In this document: positions 5,926 through 10,091 of the stretch, in pieces
Layout: each line of letters begins with the position of its first letter
Numbering within the stretch: the stretch's first letter is position 1
From: Deltaproteobacteria bacterium
Lineage (GTDB): Bacteria; Desulfobacterota; Syntrophia; Syntrophales; UBA2210
Length of the DNA: 10,091 nucleotides
Direction of reading: 5' to 3'
Assembly: GCA_016935875.1 (NCBI GenBank)
Contig: JAFGQD010000010.1
Location: forward strand, 1 to 10,091
Notes under the pieces: generated by a model
Seen by the model: the letters and a program-made list of their open reading frames with translations, nothing else
Told to the model about the DNA's origin: nothing
The model's database searches: none
Position numbers and translations under genes: made by a program

Positions 5926-7143
5926 CTATAATTTCTTCTCGAGATTTTCTTGAATATGATCTATGAAATCTTCCGTGTAAACCTTCCTGTTATGTGGATC
6001 AGGATCGGCAACCAGCATAAGATCACCTGTCATGATCCCGCTTTCAACGGTCTCTAACGCGGCATCTTCTATTTTCCGGGCAAAGTCACCGACCTCAGGG
6101 GTACCGTCAAGTTCCGCTCTCTTTTTCAGGCATCCGGTCCAGGCAAATATCAGCGCCATTGAGTTCGTGGATGTCTTCTCACCCGCGATATGTTTGTAGT
6201 AATGTTTTTGCACCGTTCCGTGGGAGGCCTCGTATTCAAAATACCCGTGTGGTGATACGAGAACCGATGTCATCATGGCAAGGCTTCCATACGTAGAAGC
6301 AAGCATGTCGGACATGACGTCTCCGTCATAGTTCTTGCAGGCCCAGAGCATGCCGCCGTCCGATTTCATCACTCGCGCAACGGCATCATCGATCAGGGTG
6401 AAGAAATACTCTATCCCTGCCGCATTGAATTTATTCGTCCAGTTCGCCTCATATTCCTCCTCGAAGATCTCACGAAACCGAGCGTCATATATCTTCGAGA
6501 CGGTATCCTTTGTACCGAACCACAGATCTATCCCCTGATCCAGCGCATATGTAAAACACGCGGTGGCAAAGCTCCGGATAGATGGATCCAGATTATGAAT
6601 TCCCTGCAGGATTCCCGGTTCCTTGAATTCCTGGATTACTTTTCTTATGGGTTCGCTGCCGTCAGCGGGTGTAAACACCAGTTCGGCCACACCGGGTTTC
6701 GTAACCTTTATTTCAGAATTTTTATATACATCGCCATATGCATGCCTGCCGATGTGGATAGGGTTTTTCCATTTCCGTACCCCCGGCTTTATATTGTTAA
6801 CCAGAATTGGAGCCCTGAATACGGTTCCGTCAAGGATTCCTCTGATCGTTCCATTCGGACTCGGCCACTGTTTTTGCAGGCCATATTCCTTTACCCGTTC
6901 CGCATTGGGGGTGATGGTCGCGCATTTGACGCCTACCTTGTATTTCATGATGGCATGGGCCGAATCGACGGTGATCTGGTCGTCTGTTTCATCCCTCTTT
7001 TTGAGCCCAAGATCGTAGTATTCGGTTTCCATGTCAAGATATGGCAGAAGCAGTTTATCCTTGACCATCCGCCACATGATCCGGGTCATCTCGTCCCCGT
7101 CTATTTCTACTATCGGTGTTGTTACCTTTATTTTTTCGGGCAT
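5926..7143 (-). CDS. icd: Isocitrate dehydrogenase, eukaryotic-type homodimeric (subfamily II), probably NADP-dependent
   Basis: This 405-residue cytosolic enzyme oxidatively decarboxylates isocitrate to 2-oxoglutarate. It matches the eukaryotic-like class and not the E. coli Icd class. Visible motifs are SPNGTIRGIL (95-104) with R101, R110, IGRHAYGDVY with R133 and Y140, K212, and the metal-binding aspartates D253, D275 and D279 (NYDGDVMSD). Alignment by eye with human IDH1 is nearly register-perfect through these sites. The NADP loop reads HGTVQKHYYKH (308-318). Human IDH1 has T-R-H here and this protein has Q-K-H, so the arginine that contacts the 2'-phosphate is replaced by K313. NADP use is therefore likely but not certain. 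The ATG at 7143 has AGGAG 8 bases upstream, overlapping the acn stop. It is co-transcribed with aconitase, the preceding pathway step (12-base gap). Confidence 0.97.
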   Translation of the reverse strand: MPEKIKVTTPIVEIDGDEMTRIMWRMVKDKLLLPYLDMETEYYDLGLKKRDETDDQITVDSAHAIMKYKVGVKCATITPNAERVKEYGLQKQWPSPNGTIRGILDGTVFRAPILVNNIKPGVRKWKNPIHIGRHAYGDVYKNSEIKVTKPGVAELVFTPADGSEPIRKVIQEFKEPGILQGIHNLDPSIRSFATACFTYALDQGIDLWFGTKDTVSKIYDARFREIFEEEYEANWTNKFNAAGIEYFFTLIDDAVARVMKSDGGMLWACKNYDGDVMSDMLASTYGSLAMMTSVLVSPHGYFEYEASHGTVQKHYYKHIAGEKTSTNSMALIFAWTGCLKKRAELDGTPEVGDFARKIEDAALETVESGIMTGDLMLVADPDPHNRKVYTEDFIDHIQENLEKKL

Positions 7144-7155
7144 CAGTTCTTCTCC

Positions 7156-9102
7156 TTATTCGTCATCCCTTTTAGTCTTGATATATGAAAGCATGCCTCC
7201 CGCGAGAAGGATATCCCGCGCCCTTTCAGAGAGATCACAGTCAACCTCGAATTCCACCCCTTTGGTAATATTCTTGACAACCAGCGGTTCACCCCGACGG
7301 ATCTTTTCTCGTATATCCGGAATCTCCAGTCTATCGTCCCGGTCTATCGTATCGTAGTCGCCTTCGTCTTTGAAGGTTGCCGGGACAATGCCGAAGTTTA
7401 TCAGGTTCGCCGTGTGGATCCTTTCGAATGATTTGGTCAGGACCGCCTTCACTCCCATATGCATGGGGCAGAGAGCCGCGTGCTCCCTGGAAGATCCCTG
7501 CCCATAGCTGAGTCCGCCTACGATGATGTTGTGCCTTCCGGAATCCTTTATTTCCCTGGCCCTGGTATAAAACTCGGGATCAAGAACTTCGAACAGGAAT
7601 TCGGAATACTTGGGCACGTTGGACCGATACTTCATCTTGGAACCGGCCGGTATGATGTGGTCTGTGGTGGTATTGTCACCCACCTTTATGGTTACGACGC
7701 CGGTCACCGTTTCGGGCAGGGGGTCGTTTGCTGGGGGTGCCCCTATGTTGGGTCCCCGATAGATCTCAACGCCTCTCGGATCATCGGAAGGGGAGAGTAT
7801 CATTGAATCATCTATTATGAATTCATCGGGGGTGTCGACCTTCGGATACGGCATTCCCAGGTCCCTCGGATCAGTAATTTTTCCGGTAATGACGGCGGCG
7901 GCGGCAGTCTCGGGACTTACCAGATAGACTTGAGCGCTCTTTGTTCCCGATCTGGCCAGGAAGTTTCTATTGCTCGTTCTCAGAGATACGGCATCGGTCT
8001 GCGGTGACTGGCTGTTCCCTATACAGAATCCGCACGTGTTCTCTTCCAGTCTGACACCTGTTTCAATGAGATCGGCCAAGGCACCGTTCCGGGCCAGCAT
8101 GTCCACTACCTGCTTTGAACCCGGAGCCAGTATAAAACTTACATTCGGGTGCACTTTCTTACCCTTCAGGGTCTTTGCAACCACCATCAGGTCCCGGTAT
8201 GAGGAGTTGGTGCAGGAACCAACACACACCTGGTTGACCTCCATGCCTTCAAGATCTTTTACGGCGGATATGTTGCCGGGGCTGTGAGGGGTCGCCGTCA
8301 TGGGGACCAGTTCCGACAGGTTGATATCTACAACCTTGAAGTATTCGGCGCCGGGGTCCGCCGTAAGCTCCTGCCAGTCGCCTTCTCTGGCCTGCGCCCT
8401 GAGGAACTTCCGGGTCTCTTCGTCACTCGGGAATATGGATGTTGTCACACCGCACTCGGTGCCCATGTTGGTAATGGTTGCCCTCTCGGGTACAGTCAGG
8501 GTTTCTGCACCGGCCCCGCCATACTCGAACACACACCCTACATTACCCTTCGTTGTAAAAATCCCCAGGATCTTGAGTATCACATCCTTGGCGCTGACCC
8601 AGGGCTCTAATTTCCCGGTCAGGTTGATTTTGATTACCCTGGGACAGGTCAGGAAGAACGGCTCTCCCGCCATGGCGAGAGCCACATCCAGACCACCCGC
8701 ACCGATGGCTATCTGCCCGACACCACCGCCTGTGGGAGTATGGCTGTCGGCGCCCAGAAGCGTTGTTCCCGGCTTTCCGAACCTCTCAAGGTGTACCTGA
8801 TGGCAGATACCGTTTCCCGCCCTAGAATAATCTATGCCATACTTTGCTGCCACTGTCTGAAGATATCTGTGGTCGTCCGCATTCTCGAACCCTATCTGTA
8901 TCGTGTTGTGATCAACAAAGCTCACCGAGTTATCTGTTTTTACCTTGTCAAGCCCCATGGCCTCGAGCTGCAGATACGCCATTGTTCCTGTGGCATCCTG
9001 GGTCAGAGTCTGGTCTATGCGGATGCCTATTTCTTTACCCGGTTCATATTCACCCGCGACAAGGTGCCCTTCCAGTATTTTTTGTGTGAGAGTCTTCGCC
9101 AT
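7156..9102 (-). CDS. acn: Aconitate hydratase, Aquifex type
   Basis: This 648-residue [4Fe-4S] enzyme interconverts citrate and isocitrate through cis-aconitate. Its length and lack of a long N-terminal or linker extension fit the shorter bacterial Aquifex-type family and not the AcnA form of about 890 residues or AcnB. Motifs in order are QDATGTMA (35-42), GADSHTPTGGG (117-127), VGSCTNS with cluster ligand C297, CGFCIGNS with ligands C357 and C360, and the swivelling-domain active-site stretch GGLSYGQGSSREHAA (529-543). I chose ATG 9102 because GGAGG lies 8 bases upstream and the family N-terminus begins around KTLTQKILEGH. An ORF extension to 9141 would add 13 unrelated residues. It is the first gene of an acn-icd operon and is divergent from the iron regulator, which fits its iron need. 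Regulation by iron is not shown by any box in its promoter. Confidence 0.97.
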   Translation of the reverse strand: MAKTLTQKILEGHLVAGEYEPGKEIGIRIDQTLTQDATGTMAYLQLEAMGLDKVKTDNSVSFVDHNTIQIGFENADDHRYLQTVAAKYGIDYSRAGNGICHQVHLERFGKPGTTLLGADSHTPTGGGVGQIAIGAGGLDVALAMAGEPFFLTCPRVIKINLTGKLEPWVSAKDVILKILGIFTTKGNVGCVFEYGGAGAETLTVPERATITNMGTECGVTTSIFPSDEETRKFLRAQAREGDWQELTADPGAEYFKVVDINLSELVPMTATPHSPGNISAVKDLEGMEVNQVCVGSCTNSSYRDLMVVAKTLKGKKVHPNVSFILAPGSKQVVDMLARNGALADLIETGVRLEENTCGFCIGNSQSPQTDAVSLRTSNRNFLARSGTKSAQVYLVSPETAAAAVITGKITDPRDLGMPYPKVDTPDEFIIDDSMILSPSDDPRGVEIYRGPNIGAPPANDPLPETVTGVVTIKVGDNTTTDHIIPAGSKMKYRSNVPKYSEFLFEVLDPEFYTRAREIKDSGRHNIIVGGLSYGQGSSREHAALCPMHMGVKAVLTKSFERIHTANLINFGIVPATFKDEGDYDTIDRDDRLEIPDIREKIRRGEPLVVKNITKGVEFEVDCDLSERARDILLAGGMLSYIKTKRDDE

Positions 9103-9172
9103 ATAAGCTTCCTCCGTTAAAGATTTGAAGGATATATACAATTAAACATACTCGAATGAGTGTAAGGATCAG

Positions 9173-9200
9173 ATATTATGCCTCTAGCAGTAATTGTCAA
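9173..9200 (-). promoter_or_regulatory. Predicted sigma-70 promoter of acn-icd
   Basis: On the minus strand a perfect TTGACA (9200-9195) is followed after 16 bases by TAATAT (9178-9173). This would give a leader of about 60 bases before the acn ATG. It is the best promoter match on this strand of the 222-base gap. No DtxR-like box overlaps it; the nearest lies more than 50 bases upstream. Confidence 0.55.
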
Positions 9201-9238
9201 GAAATTTCAGTAAAAGGTTTTGATAATATAAAAAAAGC

Positions 9239-9271
9239 TTGACACAGCACACTTAATTAGGTAGCTATAAT
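9239..9271 (+). promoter_or_regulatory. Predicted promoter of the dtxR-like gene with an unusually long spacer
   Basis: A perfect TTGACA (9239-9244) and a perfect TATAAT (9266-9271) lie 21 bases apart, against an optimum of about 17. If the boxes work together, the promoter should be weak without an activator or DNA distortion. The alternative at the optimal 17-base spacing is TAGCTA (9262-9267). Confidence 0.5.
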
Positions 9272-9275
9272 TAAG
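9252..9275 (+). repeat. Perfect 8-base inverted repeat over the dtxR -10 region
   Basis: CTTAATTA (9252-9259) and TAATTAAG (9268-9275) are exact reverse complements separated by 8 bases. The dyad covers the -10 box and most of the spacer, a typical operator position. It is distinct from the adjoining iron box but shares 9271-9275 with it. Confidence 0.5.
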
Positions 9276-9289
9276 TTAGTTAATTCTAA
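9271..9289 (+). promoter_or_regulatory. Iron-box-like operator upstream of the dtxR-like gene
   Basis: TTAAGTTAGTTAATTCTAA matches the classical DtxR consensus TTAGGTTAGCCTAACCTAA at 13 of 19 positions by eye. It begins at the last base of the -10 box and lies 36 bases before the ATG, so a bound repressor would block transcription. This suggests autoregulation. Confidence 0.55.
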
Positions 9290-9324
9290 TATTATTACCG
9301 GGTTTTATTACTAGGCAGGAGATT

Positions 9325-9837
9325 ATGAGTACAAAAGCATTAAGCTCTACGATGGAAGATTATCTGGAGGCTGTTCTCAATCTGGAGAAGGATAAAAAAA
9401 TTGTTCGGGTCAAAGACATAGCCCAGAGGATGAATGTAAAGCTCCCTACCGTTACCAGTATGTTAAACAATCTTGTAGAGAACGGTCTGATAAATCATGA
9501 GAAGTATGAGTATGTTGAATTGACAAAAAAGGGAAATCGTATAGCAACGGATATCTACCGCCGACATGTTATTTTCCGTGATTTTCTGACAGGTATATTA
9601 AACATAGATCCGAAAACGGCAGAAGAAGATGCCTGTAAAATGGAACATGCTGTCAGTCCTGTCACGCTGGAGAAATTCGTAAAATTTATGGAGTTTGTTG
9701 AGGCCTGCCCCCGTGGAGGCTCCGACTGGCTGCAGTATTTTAACGATTATCTGCAGCATGGCCGTGATGATGCCGAATGCTTGAAAAAAATGAAGGGGTT
9801 TGTCAAAAGATATAATTCCGAGACAAACAAATTATAG
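9325..9837 (+). CDS. DtxR/MntR-family metal-dependent transcriptional repressor
   Basis: This 170-residue cytosolic repressor should bind DNA when loaded with Fe(II) or Mn(II). The N-terminal winged helix (about 5-75) includes VKDIAQRMNVKLPTVTSMLNNLVENGL. The dimerisation and metal domain (about 76-145) carries H81 and the core ACKMEHAVS, with C104, E107 and H108 matching C102, E105 and H106 of DtxR. At the N-terminal ligand site it has MEDYLE, with D12 and E15 as in MntR and not DtxR M10. A CPRGG motif (128-132) follows. It lacks the C-terminal SH3-like domain of DtxR and IdeR, so it is a two-domain form. AGGAG lies 5 bases before the ATG. A feoA gene follows after a 102-base gap, and both genes have iron boxes, so an iron role is likelier than manganese. 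Its G+C looks low beside parts of acn. Confidence 0.96.
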   Translation: MSTKALSSTMEDYLEAVLNLEKDKKIVRVKDIAQRMNVKLPTVTSMLNNLVENGLINHEKYEYVELTKKGNRIATDIYRRHVIFRDFLTGILNIDPKTAEEDACKMEHAVSPVTLEKFVKFMEFVEACPRGGSDWLQYFNDYLQHGRDDAECLKKMKGFVKRYNSETNKL

Positions 9838-9861
9838 AACGAAATGGGGGGGAATATTTTT

Positions 9862-9890
9862 TTGAACAATAAGTTAGGTTAATCTAACAA
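9862..9890 (+). promoter_or_regulatory. Possible feoA promoter
   Basis: TTGAAC (9862-9867) could be a -35 element, with a weak TAACAA (9885-9890) 17 bases later. The iron box fills the spacer and the -10. Homopolymer tracts G7 (9846-9852) and T7 (9857-9863) adjoin the -35. The -10 match is poor, so feoA may also be read through from dtxR. Confidence 0.35.
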
Positions 9891-9892
9891 TA
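9874..9892 (+). promoter_or_regulatory. Iron-box operator upstream of feoA
   Basis: The 19 bases from 9874 match the classical DtxR consensus at 14 positions by eye. The core 9873-9888 is a palindrome, GTTAGGTT/AATCTAAC, with 7 of 8 base pairs complementary. It lies 47 bases before the feoA ATG. A further CTAAC half-site at 9903-9907 is spaced 19 bases from the CTAAC of the core. Confidence 0.65.
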
Positions 9893-9939
9893 TGCTGGGT
9901 GTCTAACTCCCTGCCCCCGCTTCTTGTGAGGATTGGAAT

Positions 9940-10091
9940 ATGAAAACAGCCACAACACCCTTAACGACTGTCCCGACCGGCCAAAAGCTACGGATCGTAT
10001 CTCTTGCCGGGGGCCGGGGCATGTATCTGCGCCTGGTGAGCATGGGACTGGTACCGGGTTCAGAAATTGAGATAGTGAAAAGAGGTGCTCC
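9940..10091 (+). CDS. feoA: FeoA family protein, N-terminal part (runs off the window)
   Basis: The ATG at 9940 has GAGG 8 bases upstream. It opens a frame that is uninterrupted to the last base, giving 50 complete codons. The visible protein has the FeoA SH3-like core: PTGQKLRIVSLAGGRGMYLRLVSMGLVPGSEIEIVKRGA, with the typical Gly-rich turn, the LRLVSMGLVPG hinge and the following basic strand. FeoA is a small cytosolic partner of the FeoB ferrous iron permease, and feoB usually follows it. The iron box upstream and the DtxR-family gene before it fit an iron-repressed feo operon. Because the gene is cut at the edge, I cannot tell whether it is a stand-alone FeoA or a fused FeoA-FeoA or FeoAB form. 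The first dozen residues, rich in Thr, are less conserved. Confidence 0.92.
   Translation, partial: MKTATTPLTTVPTGQKLRIVSLAGGRGMYLRLVSMGLVPGSEIEIVKRGA

Noticed and set aside
6595..7188. Long plus-strand open frame (197 codons) opposite icd
   Set aside because: It is the antisense shadow of a confidently identified gene, has no recognisable domain and shows a composition set by the icd codons.
8300..8800. Plus-strand open frame of 166 codons opposite acn
   Set aside because: Antisense shadow of acn with a low-complexity Pro/Ser-rich translation and no family resemblance.
9141..9324. Possible sigma-54 (-24/-12) promoter for the adjacent activator to use
   Set aside because: No GG-N10-GC element with the TGGCAC/TTGC context was seen in this gap or in the other intergenic gaps. 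A near match opposite icd at about 6866-6881 has the wrong spacing and lies inside a gene.
9838..9863. Terminator after the dtxR-like gene (G7 followed by T7)
   Set aside because: The T-tract lacks a preceding GC-rich stem. It is more likely part of the feoA upstream region.

Overview
This looks like an ordinary chromosomal window from a Gram-negative, probably anaerobic bacterium, most likely a deltaproteobacterium (Desulfobacterota). Several things point there together: a Cache-HAMP histidine kinase with an NtrC-type sigma-54 activator, a DivIVA-like protein next to single-repeat YggT and DUF167, an Aquifex-type aconitase paired with a eukaryotic-type NADP isocitrate dehydrogenase, and a DtxR-family regulator in front of feoA. 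The taxonomy is inference. No mobile element, CRISPR array, tRNA, rRNA or phage gene is visible.

Layout. Bases 1-378 (+) are the end of a probable flavin-binding split-barrel protein. It converges, with a 15-base gap, on a five-gene minus-strand run that reads yggT (4865) > divIVA-like > DUF167/yggU > sensor kinase > sigma-54 response regulator (394). The last two genes both seem to start at TTG, each behind a good Shine-Dalgarno. proC (5045-5854, +) diverges from yggT across a 179-base gap that holds a near-perfect inverted repeat. Each arm of the repeat carries a TTGACT -35 element, so the two promoters face and overlap one another. proC then converges on a minus-strand acn-icd operon (9102 to 5926). 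A 222-base gap separates acn from the divergent dtxR-like gene (9325-9837, +). feoA (9940 on, +) follows and runs off the right edge.

How the genes fit together. yggT, divIVA, yggU and proC form a widely conserved growth and envelope neighbourhood, here with proC flipped and a two-component system added at the operon end. acn and icd are consecutive TCA-cycle steps (citrate > isocitrate > 2-oxoglutarate). The right end is an iron module: a metal-dependent repressor and FeoA, a component of ferrous iron uptake. DtxR-type iron boxes precede both genes (13/19 and 14/19 matches to the classical DtxR consensus), which implies autoregulation plus control of feo. Aconitase is an iron-sulfur enzyme, so its divergent position beside the iron regulator makes metabolic sense, but no iron box overlaps the acn promoter.

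I found no clearly new system. The most interesting points are the palindromic face-to-face promoters at 4928-4977, the dtxR control region (perfect -35 and -10 boxes with a 21-base spacer plus two nested dyads), the mixed metal-ligand set of the DtxR protein, the GSFSGA variant of the sigma-54 contact loop, the cysteines in the kinase sensor domain, and a lysine at a cofactor-specificity position in isocitrate dehydrogenase.
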